This document shows, piece by piece, positions 40,619 through 49,465 of a DNA stretch of 64,000 nucleotides (positions within the stretch are counted from its first letter, which is position 1; each line of letters begins with the position of its first letter). The stretch is taken from assembly GCF_024626475.1 (NCBI RefSeq), contig NZ_JANKHH010000001.1, positions 62,001-126,000 of the forward strand. Direction: 5' to 3'. Position numbers and translations under genes: made by a program. The notes under the pieces were generated by a model that saw only the letters and a list, made by a program, of their open reading frames with translations, was not told the origin of the DNA and searched no databases. The stretch comes from Parerythrobacter lacustris. Its GTDB lineage: Bacteria > Pseudomonadota > Alphaproteobacteria > Sphingomonadales > Sphingomonadaceae.

Positions 40619-41029
40619 ATGAGCGAGGTCCTCAACCGGCTGCAACAGCTTCGCTTGCTGCGCTATGGCATCGCCAGCGTGGTGGCACTGGCTATCGACA
40701 TGGGGACCTTCCTCGCGTTTCTCGCACTTGCCATTCCTCCGGCCCCGGCGTCGGCCCTCTCATATTCGATCGGGATCGTGACCCACTGGCTCATTTCGAG
40801 CCGCGCGGTGTTCACCGAAACGGTTGCGCAGCGCGGCCCGCAGAGAACCCGGCAAAAAGCGCTCTTCGTCGGATCGGCGCTGGTCGGCCTAACGATTACC
40901 ACGCTGATCGTCGGTGTGAGCGATCTGGCCGGAGCCGACCCGCGTTACGCCAAGCTTGCCGCGATCGTAGTCAGCTTCGCCGCGACCTGGCTGCTGCGCA
41001 GCCGGGTCGTGTTTCGCGCCGCTGCCTGA
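40619..41029 (+). CDS. GtrA-family membrane protein
   Basis: GtrA proteins are four-helix membrane proteins thought to move polyprenyl-linked sugars across the inner membrane. The 136-residue protein starts RLLRYGIASVVALAIDMGTFLAFLA, with further helices near 40-60, 80-102 and 112-130 and the typical C-terminal AKLAAIVVSFAATWLLRSRVVF. GGGGGAACGA precedes the ATG. It lies between the flavoprotein and a large membrane protein, forming a compact operon. Confidence 0.9.
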   Translation: MSEVLNRLQQLRLLRYGIASVVALAIDMGTFLAFLALAIPPAPASALSYSIGIVTHWLISSRAVFTETVAQRGPQRTRQKALFVGSALVGLTITTLIVGVSDLAGADPRYAKLAAIVVSFAATWLLRSRVVFRAAA

Positions 41030-41030
41030 G

Positions 41031-42818
41031 ATGGACAGCGATAGGCGTCTGCGCGGCCATGAGCGCCCCAACCGGCGCATCCTCTTGGTATGGCTGGCGC
41101 TCAGCGCGCTGATCCTGCTCGCTGCGATGCAGCGAATTATGCAGGGCCAGTTCCCCGATCCCGACGACGCGCTGCGGCTGGTGCAGGTGCGCGACCTGCT
41201 GGCGGGGCAGAACTGGTTCGACACTACGCAATACCGGATCGACCCACCCGGTGGCTCGCCGATGCATTGGTCGCGGCTGGTGGACATTCCGCTGGTGCTC
41301 GTAATCGGCTTGCTCACGCCCTTGTTCGGCCAGTCAACCGCAGAGCAGGTCGCCCTCATTGCCGTTCCGCTGCTGACCTTCGGAGTCGCGCTGTGGTGCA
41401 TCGGCCGGTTGGCGTGGCGTCTGTTCGACAAGCAGGTCGCAACCTATGCCATGCTGGTCTGCGGCTTCATGCCGGCGCTGCTGTTCCAGTTCCAGCCGCT
41501 GCGGATCGATCATCACGGGTGGCAGATCGCCAGCGTCTGTGCGGCGCTCTGGGCGCTCGCCTTGCGCAAGCCCCACCACGGCGGTGCCGTTGCGGGGATC
41601 GCGATGGCGGTGGGGCTATCGATCTCGATCGAAATCCTGCCGATGGCGGCCACCTTTGCCGCCGTGCTGTTCGTTCGCTGGCTGCGCGATCACCACGCAC
41701 GCTGGTGGCTGGTCGCCTACCTCCAGGCGCTGGCCATCGGGCTTGGTGCCATCTTCCTGCTGACTCGGGGTTTGCGCGATCTGGCGCAACACTGCGACGC
41801 GATCTCGCCCGCGCATATCGGGTTTTTCCTCGTCGTCGCGCTGGGAGTCGGCGCGATCGGGTGGCGCAGCCGCGCAACAAGCCTTGCGCTGATCGCCCTG
41901 CTGGGCCTTGCGGGGGCAGCCGGGATCGGATTCTTCGCGCTCTCTTCGCCCGATTGCGTCGCGACGCCGTTCGGATCGCTCGATCCGCTGGTGAAGGACT
42001 ATTGGTACGTTTACGTCATGGAGGGTCAGCCCTACTGGCGGCAGCAACAGGCGCAGGCTGTGCCAGTGCTCGTCCAGCTGCTCGTCGCTCTTGCCGCCGC
42101 ACTGGCATTACGCGCCCGCTCGAAGGACTGGCTGCGCAACTGGTGGACCGATTATGCGCTGCTGCTGGCCGGTGCCCTGCTGCTTGCGCTGTTCGTCTGG
42201 CGCTCGGCAGCCTTCGCCTCGGCACTGGCAGCGATCCCCCTCGGCTGGTTGCTGGCGGGACTGCTGACGCGCTTGCGCCATGCGCAGGGAGCCGGTGGCA
42301 AGGTCGGCGCGATTGCGCTTATCGTGCTGCTGCTCGCCCCTTCCACGCCGTTGTTTCTCCAGCGCAAGCTGATACCGCTGGAAGACGAAGCGCAAGTGAC
42401 CCATGTCGAGGAATCGGGCTGCGCGATCCGCGAGCAGGCGGCGAAACTCGACGCGCTTGCTCCGGCAACCCTCTTCGCGCCGCTCGACATCGGCCCGGCG
42501 ATTCTGGTCAAAAGCCGCCATGCGGTAGTCGCGACCGGACATCACCGGGCGGAAACGGCGATGCACGATGTCATCGCAGCCTTCACCAGCGACCCGGACG
42601 AGGCGCGCCAGATCGTCAAGCGTCACGGCGGCGACTACATCGTAATGTGCAGCGACCTGGTCGAGCCGCGGCTCTATGCCTCGGCCAACCCACAAGGGCT
42701 GATGGCCCGCCTTCTCGCCGGAAACACGCCGGGCTGGCTCGAACCCGTCGCATTCGACGGCCCGGCGGAATTTCGTATCTGGAAAGTTCGGAAAGAACCC
42801 GGCGCTAAGCCGGAATAA
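41031..42818 (+). CDS. GT-C-like polytopic membrane protein
   Basis: The 595-residue protein has about 12 hydrophobic segments. After the first helix comes FPDPDDALRLVQVRDLLAGQNWFDTTQYRIDPPGGSPMHWSRLVDIP, an acidic first-loop motif like those of GT-C glycosyltransferases (STT3/PMT type). A soluble C-terminal domain follows (about 460-590). It probably transfers a sugar from a polyprenyl donor that the GtrA gene upstream would help supply. The gene starts 1 bp after the GtrA stop and its 3' end overlaps msrB by 14 bp on the opposite strand. Confidence 0.72.
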   Translation: MDSDRRLRGHERPNRRILLVWLALSALILLAAMQRIMQGQFPDPDDALRLVQVRDLLAGQNWFDTTQYRIDPPGGSPMHWSRLVDIPLVLVIGLLTPLFGQSTAEQVALIAVPLLTFGVALWCIGRLAWRLFDKQVATYAMLVCGFMPALLFQFQPLRIDHHGWQIASVCAALWALALRKPHHGGAVAGIAMAVGLSISIEILPMAATFAAVLFVRWLRDHHARWWLVAYLQALAIGLGAIFLLTRGLRDLAQHCDAISPAHIGFFLVVALGVGAIGWRSRATSLALIALLGLAGAAGIGFFALSSPDCVATPFGSLDPLVKDYWYVYVMEGQPYWRQQQAQAVPVLVQLLVALAAALALRARSKDWLRNWWTDYALLLAGALLLALFVWRSAAFASALAAIPLGWLLAGLLTRLRHAQGAGGKVGAIALIVLLLAPSTPLFLQRKLIPLEDEAQVTHVEESGCAIREQAAKLDALAPATLFAPLDIGPAILVKSRHAVVATGHHRAETAMHDVIAAFTSDPDEARQIVKRHGGDYIVMCSDLVEPRLYASANPQGLMARLLAGNTPGWLEPVAFDGPAEFRIWKVRKEPGAKPE

Positions 42819-43302
42819 ACTTCATCGCTCCGCCGTTCATGCAGTAGCGCTTGCCGGTGGGGCGCGGCCCGTCGTTGAACACGTGTCCAAGGTGCCCGCC
42901 GCAATCGGCGCACAGCACTTCGGTGCGCGGATAGCCGAGCTTGTGGTCGGTGTCGGTCGCGATCGCGCCGGGCAGCGGCTTCCAGAAACTCGGCCAGCCT
43001 GTGCCGCTGTCGAACTTGGTATCGGACGCATAAAGCCGGTTTGCACAACCCGCACAAACGAAGGTGCCCTTGCGCTTTTCCTTGTCGAGCGGCGAGCTGT
43101 AGGGCCGCTCGGTCCCCGCTTCGCGCAGTATCCAGTACTGGTTGCCCGTCAGCCGCTTCTTCCACTCGGCATTGCTGCGGGTGACCGGCCAGCTCTTCGC
43201 CTCGGCGGGCGAGCTACCGCACGCCGCGAGGGCGGAAGCGGCGGCGCCTGCGCCTAGCCAGCCGAGCAGTGTGCGGCGATTGTGCGTCAGTCGGTGGTTC
43301 AT
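42805..43302 (-). CDS. msrB: peptide-methionine (R)-S-oxide reductase, exported
   Basis: MsrB reduces methionine-R-sulfoxide in damaged proteins. The 165-residue protein has a Tat-like signal (NRRTLLGWLGAGAAASALAACGS, also a possible lipobox) and the MsrB domain: YWILREAGTERPYSSPLDKEKRKGTFVCAGCANRLYASDTKFDSGTGWPSFW, zinc cysteines in CAGC and CADCGGHLGHVF, and the catalytic Cys in KRYCMNGGAMKF. The ATG at 43302 gives the signal peptide; a very long frame upstream overlaps the P450 gene and is not coding. It probably acts in the periplasm. Confidence 0.93.
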   Translation of the reverse strand: MNHRLTHNRRTLLGWLGAGAAASALAACGSSPAEAKSWPVTRSNAEWKKRLTGNQYWILREAGTERPYSSPLDKEKRKGTFVCAGCANRLYASDTKFDSGTGWPSFWKPLPGAIATDTDHKLGYPRTEVLCADCGGHLGHVFNDGPRPTGKRYCMNGGAMKFIPA

Positions 43303-43379
43303 CCCGGGATCCTTTCGCGCGTCTTGGCTATCATCCCATATACGGATGCGCGGTGCAAAAGGTTGCATTCCCCGAAGGA

Positions 43380-44717
43380 TCAGAACTCGGTAATTTCGAC
43401 CTCGAGCTTGCGGAAGCCGTGGACGAAATTCGCACGCACGCGCTCGATATCTCCCGCGACATGCACCCGCATCCGGCGCTTGTGCAGTTCCTCCAGCAGC
43501 ACGCGCAGCTGCAATTCGGCCAGCCGCGCGCCGACACAGCGGTGGATGCCGTAACCGAAGGCGATGTGGCGGCGGGCGTTCTCGCGGGTGATGTCGAGCT
43601 TGTCGGGGTTTTCGAACACTTCCTCGTCGCGATTGGCGGAAAGATACCACAGCACGACCTTGTCGCCCTGTTTGATCTGCTGACCGAACACTTCGGTGTC
43701 CTCGGTGCAGGTGCGGCGCATATGCGCCAGCGGGGTCTGCATGCGGAGGATTTCCTGCACCGCATTGGGGATCAGTTCGGGCTTTTGTTCGAACAGCTTG
43801 CGCTGGTCGGGGTTCTTGTCGAGCTGGTAGATGATCCCGCTCATCGAGTTGCGGGTGGTGTCGTTGCCGCCGACGATCAGCAGCACCAGATTGCCCATGA
43901 ATTCCTCGGGCCGCATCTGGTTCATCGCTTCGGAATGAAGCATCATCGAGATGAGATCGTCGCCCGGTTCCTTGTCGTGCGTGCGTTCGACCCACAGCGA
44001 CTGGAAATAGGCCCCCATTTCGTGGAGGAAGCCCCAACGCATCTCGTCGAGTTCGCGCACCGTGGCGAGCTCGGTATCGCCCGACCAGTCGGACCAGAAG
44101 GTCAGCAGCCGGCGGTCTTCCCACGGGAATCCAAACAGCAGCGCCAGCATCCCGGTGGTCAGTTCGATGGAGACGGTATCGACCCAGTCGAACACTTTTC
44201 CGCGCGGCAGGGAATCGAGCAACTCGCCGGTGCGCTGGCGGATTTCGCCTTCCATCACAGCCATGCCGCTGGGGGTGAACTTGGGCGCGACGGTGCGGCG
44301 CTGCCCGGTGTGCTGCGGGCGGTCCATCGCGATGAACATCGGCAGTTCGCGGCGGTCGAATCCGCTGCTGGCGATTTCCTCTTCGGACAAGCGGTTGAGG
44401 ATGGTGATCCCGCCGTATTCCCAGCTGGAGGAGAAGGTTTCCGGCAGCGCCTCGATATGCTGGATCGCCTTGTGCCCAACCACCGCCCAGTATGGGCCGA
44501 ACGGGCTCTCGGGAATGTAATGCAGCGGCCCGGCTTCGCGCATCTCGCGGAAGATCGGGTGCCACGTATTGTCCGCATAGATGTCGCTGCGACTGACATC
44601 CCACTTGTGGGTATGGACGAGCCGCTGCTCGGGATGCTCGGCGAAATGCTTCTTGAGCGCTTCATGCGCGCTCGGCTCGCTGCGGCATACAGGGCGCTCT
44701 GGGGCAATCGTGGCCAT
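43380..44717 (-). CDS. cytochrome P450, CYP153-like
   Basis: The 445-residue monooxygenase has the heme-binding loop FGYGIHRCVGARLAE (Cys394), the I-helix LIVGGNDTTRNSMSG and the ExxR helix NAVQEILRMQTP. The long N-terminus (WHPIFREMREAGPLHYIPESPFGPYWAVVGHKAI) and the AFGYGIHRC... pattern are close to CYP153 terminal alkane or fatty-acid hydroxylases, which are common in Erythrobacteraceae. No ferredoxin lies beside it, but a ferredoxin-reductase-like flavoprotein is encoded about 4 kb away. The subfamily is my estimate; that it is a P450 is certain. Confidence 0.9.
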   Translation of the reverse strand: MATIAPERPVCRSEPSAHEALKKHFAEHPEQRLVHTHKWDVSRSDIYADNTWHPIFREMREAGPLHYIPESPFGPYWAVVGHKAIQHIEALPETFSSSWEYGGITILNRLSEEEIASSGFDRRELPMFIAMDRPQHTGQRRTVAPKFTPSGMAVMEGEIRQRTGELLDSLPRGKVFDWVDTVSIELTTGMLALLFGFPWEDRRLLTFWSDWSGDTELATVRELDEMRWGFLHEMGAYFQSLWVERTHDKEPGDDLISMMLHSEAMNQMRPEEFMGNLVLLIVGGNDTTRNSMSGIIYQLDKNPDQRKLFEQKPELIPNAVQEILRMQTPLAHMRRTCTEDTEVFGQQIKQGDKVVLWYLSANRDEEVFENPDKLDITRENARRHIAFGYGIHRCVGARLAELQLRVLLEELHKRRMRVHVAGDIERVRANFVHGFRKLEVEITEF

Positions 44718-44822
44718 TCATTCTCTCCTCTGCCGCTCCCGCTTTGGCCGGGGAGTCAACGGGCAGCATCCTGCCCTTACTTACCGCAATGTCAATAGTG
44801 GGTTGCGATTTGCGACCGATCT

Positions 44823-46067
44823 TCAGGCGGCGGGATCGGCCGCGCGCTTGCGCCAGAAACCGCGCTTGCCGCTGCGCGCGCCGCGCGGGCCGGATTGCAT
44901 CACCCGGCGGCGGAACAGCGTCGCGCCCGCCTTGACCAGCACCGCTACCGCCAGCGCCTGCCACGCGATTGCCAGTGCGTGCGGCCACAGGCTTTCGCTC
45001 TGCGCGGCGCGCGCGAGCATCGCGAAGGGCGAACTGAACGGGAAGATCGCCGCCGCCAGCTCGATCGTCGATCCGGGATTGGCCATCGCATAGCTGGCGA
45101 AAAAGAACACCAGCAGCTGCATCATGGTAACCGGCATCGACAGCGTCTGCACCTCGCGCACGGTTGCCGCCATCGAACCGATCGAGAGGAACAGCGAACC
45201 GAGGATCAGGTACCCCATGGCGAAATAGATCACCGCGAAGGCGAAGAACATCGGCCAGCCGACGGCCGGCGCGGCGAAGCTCGCCATGTCCCAGCCGCTG
45301 CCGAGATAGATCAGGACACCTACCGTGCCCCATACCGCTATGCCGACGAAAGACACCGCGAGCATCGCGAACAGCTTGCCGAGGAACACCGCGTCCATCG
45401 GGATTGCGGCGGCGAGCACTTCGATGATCTTGTTGCCCTTTTCTTCGACCAGGTTCGACAGCACCATCCCGCCGAGCAGCATGGTGAGCAGGAACAGCAG
45501 CATCTGCCCCGCTTGCGCGGTCTGCACCCGGTTGCGCTTGACGTCGGCGGCGCTGGTGACGACCTCCTGCGTTGCCACCTCGGGAAAGCTGCTGGGAGAG
45601 GTGCCGCCCGCGGTCGCCGCGACCAGGCCCACCGCGCCGCGAAAGCGCTCCATCTGGTCGCTCGGCGCGGTCAGCACCGGCGCTTCGGGTGTGCCGCTGA
45701 CGATCGCGGCATAGTTGCCGCGCCGTTCGCGCAGGATGGCTTCGGGCGCGTCTGTCGCAACTTTGCCGGCAAGGGGGACCAGCGGCGGGATCGCGACCCC
45801 CGCATCCTCGCGAAGCATTGTCGCAGCATCGATCATCGCCGCGCTTTGCGCTGCGTCCATCTGCACGCCGATCTCGATCGCCGCCGCCTGTTGCTGGACC
45901 TTGCTGCCGATCCCGCCGGCGAGCCCCCCGACCACGATCGGGAACAGCGGCCCGAGCAGGAAGAAGATGAACGCTCGGCTGAACAGGATGGCGAGGAAAT
46001 CGCGCCGCGCGACGACCCAGGCGGCTTGCAGCGTGGTGAGCCGCGCGGTGGCGGTGGTATTGCTCAT
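44823..46067 (-). CDS. ABC transporter permease (NatB/ABC-2 type)
   Basis: The 414-residue permease has one N-terminal helix, a large extracytoplasmic loop (about 60-195) and five to six C-terminal helices including GQMLLFLLTMLLGGMVLSNLVEEKGNKIIEVLAAAIPMDAVFLGKLFAML, the ABC-2/NatB pattern. It pairs with the ATPase gene by an ATGA overlap (46064-46067). The pair is likely an exporter, possibly for Na+ or a small compound; the substrate is not readable. The open frame upstream of 46067 overlaps the ATPase gene out of frame. Confidence 0.87.
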   Translation of the reverse strand: MSNTTATARLTTLQAAWVVARRDFLAILFSRAFIFFLLGPLFPIVVGGLAGGIGSKVQQQAAAIEIGVQMDAAQSAAMIDAATMLREDAGVAIPPLVPLAGKVATDAPEAILRERRGNYAAIVSGTPEAPVLTAPSDQMERFRGAVGLVAATAGGTSPSSFPEVATQEVVTSAADVKRNRVQTAQAGQMLLFLLTMLLGGMVLSNLVEEKGNKIIEVLAAAIPMDAVFLGKLFAMLAVSFVGIAVWGTVGVLIYLGSGWDMASFAAPAVGWPMFFAFAVIYFAMGYLILGSLFLSIGSMAATVREVQTLSMPVTMMQLLVFFFASYAMANPGSTIELAAAIFPFSSPFAMLARAAQSESLWPHALAIAWQALAVAVLVKAGATLFRRRVMQSGPRGARSGKRGFWRKRAADPAA

Positions 46068-47074
46068 CGGTTGGCCTCCGCAGCATTGTCGGCTTCGAGC
46101 GCGCGTGCCGCCGCTTCGCCCGCGATATGGACGAAGGCATCGTGCAGCCCGGCGCGCTCGATCGACAGCGAGAGGATGCCCGCCTCGCCGTCGATCAGGG
46201 CCTTGAGGAGGCTCTCGATCCCCGCCTCGGGGAGCGAGAAGTGGAAGAAATCGCCTTCGCGCCGTGCGTCTTGCGGCAGGGCGGCAAGCCATGCGCCCTC
46301 GCGCGCGCGGGTTTCCAGCCGGACCTGCGCCGGTATCCGATCGCGCGCCGCCTCGACGCTGCCGGCATAGGGCACCTTGCCCCCGGCGATGATCGCCACG
46401 CCTTCGCACAGTCGCTCGGCGTGGTGGATCACATGGGTCGAGAAGATCACCGTGGTGCCGCCTTCGGCAAGCTCGCGGATCATCCGTTCGAGCTTGCCCT
46501 GGTTGATCGCGTCGAGCCCGCTGAACGGCTCGTCGAGCACCACCAGTCTGGGGCGGTGGACCAGCGTGCCGAGCAGCTGGACGGTCTGCGCCTGTCCTTT
46601 CGACATTGCGCGGATCTGCCGTTCGATCGCGAAGCCCATGCCGTGGTTCTCGAGCAATTCGGCCCCGCGCCTGCGCCCTTCGTCGAGCGGCAGGCCACGC
46701 AGCGCGCCCATGAAAGCGATCGCCTCGACCCCTTTCATCGCGGGATACAGCCCGCGCTCCTCGGGCAGGTAGCCGATCAGCTTGGCGATCTCGTGCGGCC
46801 GGTCGTGCCCGAACACCCGGCGCACGCCCGCGTCGGGATCGATGATGCCGAGCAGCATGCGCAAGGTGGTGGTCTTGCCCGCGCCATTCGGCCCAAGGAT
46901 GCCGTAGATCGCGCCTTCGCGCACCGAGATGTCGACCCCGTCGACCGCCAGCGTGCCGCCGAAGCGCTTGACCAGCCCCCTCGCCTCGATGGCGAGCGGG
47001 TGGGCAGTATCCTCCGCGATGTCGGCGTCCACCCGGTTGTCCTTCGTCGATCTATCGCTTAGCGGCATGTCCAT
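46064..47074 (-). CDS. ABC transporter ATP-binding protein (NatA-like)
   Basis: The 336-residue ATPase has Walker A GPNGAGKTTT (about 60-69), an LPEERGLYP Q-loop region, signature-like AMSKGQAQTVQL (the SGGQ motif reads SKGQ) and Walker B LVVLDEPFSGLD, with H-loop STHVIHHAE. The C-terminal 100 residues are a DUF4162-like regulatory tail. The SKGQ motif is typical of the NatA branch. It is transcribed before the permease and diverges from queG. Confidence 0.92.
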   Translation of the reverse strand: MDMPLSDRSTKDNRVDADIAEDTAHPLAIEARGLVKRFGGTLAVDGVDISVREGAIYGILGPNGAGKTTTLRMLLGIIDPDAGVRRVFGHDRPHEIAKLIGYLPEERGLYPAMKGVEAIAFMGALRGLPLDEGRRRGAELLENHGMGFAIERQIRAMSKGQAQTVQLLGTLVHRPRLVVLDEPFSGLDAINQGKLERMIRELAEGGTTVIFSTHVIHHAERLCEGVAIIAGGKVPYAGSVEAARDRIPAQVRLETRAREGAWLAALPQDARREGDFFHFSLPEAGIESLLKALIDGEAGILSLSIERAGLHDAFVHIAGEAAARALEADNAAEANR

Positions 47075-47118
47075 CCGCGCCGCCTAGCTTGTGCGTGTGA
47101 ACGGGAGGTGCCGCAAAC

Positions 47119-48195
47119 GTGGTTAACGCGCCGGTCATAGACGCGCTTAAGCATGATCTGAAAGCAGAAGCTGCGCGGCTCGGTTTCGCGTCGGTCGGCT
47201 TTGCGCCCGCGTCGGACGACCCCGAACAGGTGAGGCGCCTGCGCGATTGGCTCGAGGCAGGCAACCATGGCACGATGCAATGGATTGAGGACCGCGCCGA
47301 GGTGCGGCAGGGCCCGCAGTCGATGTGGCCCGAGGCGCGCAGCGTGATCGCGCTCGGCATGAGCTATGCGCCCGAGATCGACCCGTTGGCGCTGGAAGGC
47401 GAGCCGGAGAAGGCACGCATCTCGGTCTATGCGCAGGGCCGCGATTATCACGACGTGGTCAAGAAAGCGCTCAAGGCGCTGGCGCGGTGGCTGGTGGCCG
47501 AAGCGAGCAAGCGAGGGCTGGGCGAGCCCGCGCTCAAGGTTTTCGTCGATACCGCACCGGTGATGGAAAAGCCGCTCGGGCAGTCGGCCGGTCTGGGATG
47601 GCAGGGCAAGCATTCGAACCTCGTCAGCCGCGAGCACGGCAGCTGGCTGTTTCTTGGCGCGATCTACTGCACCCTCGAATTCGCGCCCGACGCTCCGCAC
47701 GAAGACCGCTGCGGATCGTGCAATGCGTGCCAGCTCGCCTGCCCGACCGACGCCTTTCCGCAACCCTATGTGGTCGACGCGAGGCGGTGCATTTCCTACC
47801 TCACGATCGAGCATAAGGGGCCGATCCCGGAGGAATTCCGCGCCGCGATGGGCAACCGCATCTATGGCTGCGACGATTGCCTCGCGGTGTGCCCGTGGAA
47901 CAAGTTCGCCGAGGCTTCGGCGCGGAACAAGGCCTTCGCGCCGCGCGAGGACCTGGTTGCGCCGCCGCTGGCCGAACTGCTGGCGCTCGACGATGCTGCG
48001 TTCCGGGCGAAATTCGCCGGCTCGCCGATCAAGCGCATCGGGCGCGACCGGTTCGTGCGCAATTGCCTGATCGCGGCGGGGAATAGCGGATCGGCGGATC
48101 TGCTGCCGCAGGTCACCGCGCTCTGCGACGATCCTGATCCGGTCGTGGCCGAAGCGGCGCAGTGGGCACGCGAAAGGCTTACAACAGTTCCTTGA
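47119..48195 (+). CDS. queG: epoxyqueuosine reductase
   Basis: QueG reduces epoxyqueuosine to queuosine in the wobble base of tRNAs for Tyr, His, Asn and Asp, using cobalamin and two [4Fe-4S] clusters. The 358-residue protein has [48 protein letters not shown] and cluster motifs [16 protein letters not shown] and [16 protein letters not shown], all diagnostic. The GTG at 47119 follows GGGAGG. Its 3' end overlaps the convergent flavoprotein gene by 17 bp. Confidence 0.95.
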   Translation: MVNAPVIDALKHDLKAEAARLGFASVGFAPASDDPEQVRRLRDWLEAGNHGTMQWIEDRAEVRQGPQSMWPEARSVIALGMSYAPEIDPLALEGEPEKARISVYAQGRDYHDVVKKALKALARWLVAEASKRGLGEPALKVFVDTAPVMEKPLGQSAGLGWQGKHSNLVSREHGSWLFLGAIYCTLEFAPDAPHEDRCGSCNACQLACPTDAFPQPYVVDARRCISYLTIEHKGPIPEEFRAAMGNRIYGCDDCLAVCPWNKFAEASARNKAFAPREDLVAPPLAELLALDDAAFRAKFAGSPIKRIGRDRFVRNCLIAAGNSGSADLLPQVTALCDDPDPVVAEAAQWARERLTTVP

Positions 48196-49405
48196 GCGGG
48201 ATCTCCGGATCGGCCAGCGCGTCGCGGTCGGGATAGGCGCGCGCTTCGACCAACTTGCGGCCCTGCACATAATCCTTCGTGTTGTTGACGCAATCGAGCG
48301 CGATCACCCGGCCTTCCTTCAGATAGACGACCGAGAACTTGCGCTCCGCCGGATCGCCGCGGACCAGCGTCTCGTCGTAATCGACCGACAGACCGGCGGT
48401 CTGGAGCTTGAGGTCATACTGGTTGGACCAGAACCAAGGAAAGGCGCGATAGGGCTGCGGATCGCCGCAGATTGCCTTGGCGGCGGTGGTCGCCATGTCG
48501 TTGGCATTCTGGACCGATTCGACGCGCAGAACCGCCCCGTCCGCCCATTCGTTGGCATGCGCGGCGCAGTCGCCAATGGCATAAACATCGTCGAGCACGG
48601 TGCGGCAATATTCGTCGACATCGACTCCGTTCGACCCGCTTGCCCCGGCGGCGATCAGCGGCCCGATCGCCGGAACGATGCCGATCCCGACCACCACGAG
48701 GTCTGCCGGGATCGTTTCGCCCGCTGCGGTGGTCACGCCGGTTACGGTGGTGCCGTCCCCCTCGATCGCCTCGACCAGCGTTTCGAGCCGCACGTCGACA
48801 CCCTGCCGCCGGTGCTCTTCGAGATAGAATTGCGACAGCTCCGGCCCTGCGACCCGGGCGAGCAGGCGCGGCAGCGCTTCCAGCAGCACCACCTCGCGGC
48901 CCAGCTTACGCAGCACCGCCGCTGCCTCGAGCCCGATGTATCCTCCGCCGACCACCACGATTGTCTGCGCCCCGGCGTCCAGCTCGGCCTGCATCCGGTC
49001 GACGTCGGCTCGCGTGCGCACGGTGTGGATGCCCGCCAGATCAGCGCCCGAGCACGACAGTCGCCGCGCATCGCCGCCCGCCGCCCAGATCAGCTTGCGG
49101 TATGAGACCTTGCTGTCGTCACCCAGGGTGACCATGTGCCCTAGCGGATCGATCTCGCGCACATTGGTGCCGAGCCGCAGAGTCACATCCTTGTCAGCCC
49201 AGAACTCTTCCGGACGGATTCGGATTCGCTCGAACGCCTTTTCCCGCGCGAGATATTCCTTCGACAGGGGCGGCCGTTCGTAGGGTACTTCGGGTTCGCG
49301 GCCGATCATCGCGATCGAGCCTTCGAACCCGTTCTGCCTCAGCGCGATGGCGGCCTGCGCGCCGCCATGGCCTGCGCCCACGATGATGACGTCGAAATGC
49401 TCCAT
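48179..49405 (-). CDS. FAD-dependent ferredoxin reductase-like oxidoreductase
   Basis: The 408-residue protein has the FAD site [33 protein letters not shown], the NAD site [22 protein letters not shown] (about 146-167) and the second FAD motif [11 protein letters not shown]. This order is that of NADH:ferredoxin/rubredoxin reductases serving oxygenases and P450 enzymes. The C-terminal [15 protein letters not shown] segment is typical. It could reduce a ferredoxin for the P450 encoded 4 kb away, but no ferredoxin gene is seen. Confidence 0.9.
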   Translation of the reverse strand: MEHFDVIIVGAGHGGAQAAIALRQNGFEGSIAMIGREPEVPYERPPLSKEYLAREKAFERIRIRPEEFWADKDVTLRLGTNVREIDPLGHMVTLGDDSKVSYRKLIWAAGGDARRLSCSGADLAGIHTVRTRADVDRMQAELDAGAQTIVVVGGGYIGLEAAAVLRKLGREVVLLEALPRLLARVAGPELSQFYLEEHRRQGVDVRLETLVEAIEGDGTTVTGVTTAAGETIPADLVVVGIGIVPAIGPLIAAGASGSNGVDVDEYCRTVLDDVYAIGDCAAHANEWADGAVLRVESVQNANDMATTAAKAICGDPQPYRAFPWFWSNQYDLKLQTAGLSVDYDETLVRGDPAERKFSVVYLKEGRVIALDCVNNTKDYVQGRKLVEARAYPDRDALADPEIPLKELL

Positions 49406-49465
49406 CCGCGCTCGATTGGCACAATTCGGGCGCGGGTCAAGCCGCTCGGGGCGAGGCGGGCCTTG

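Noticed and set aside
42805-44604. 599-residue frame containing MsrB at its end
   Set aside because: The part before 43302 overlaps the P450 gene out of frame. Only the last 165 residues, with a signal peptide start, are a real protein.
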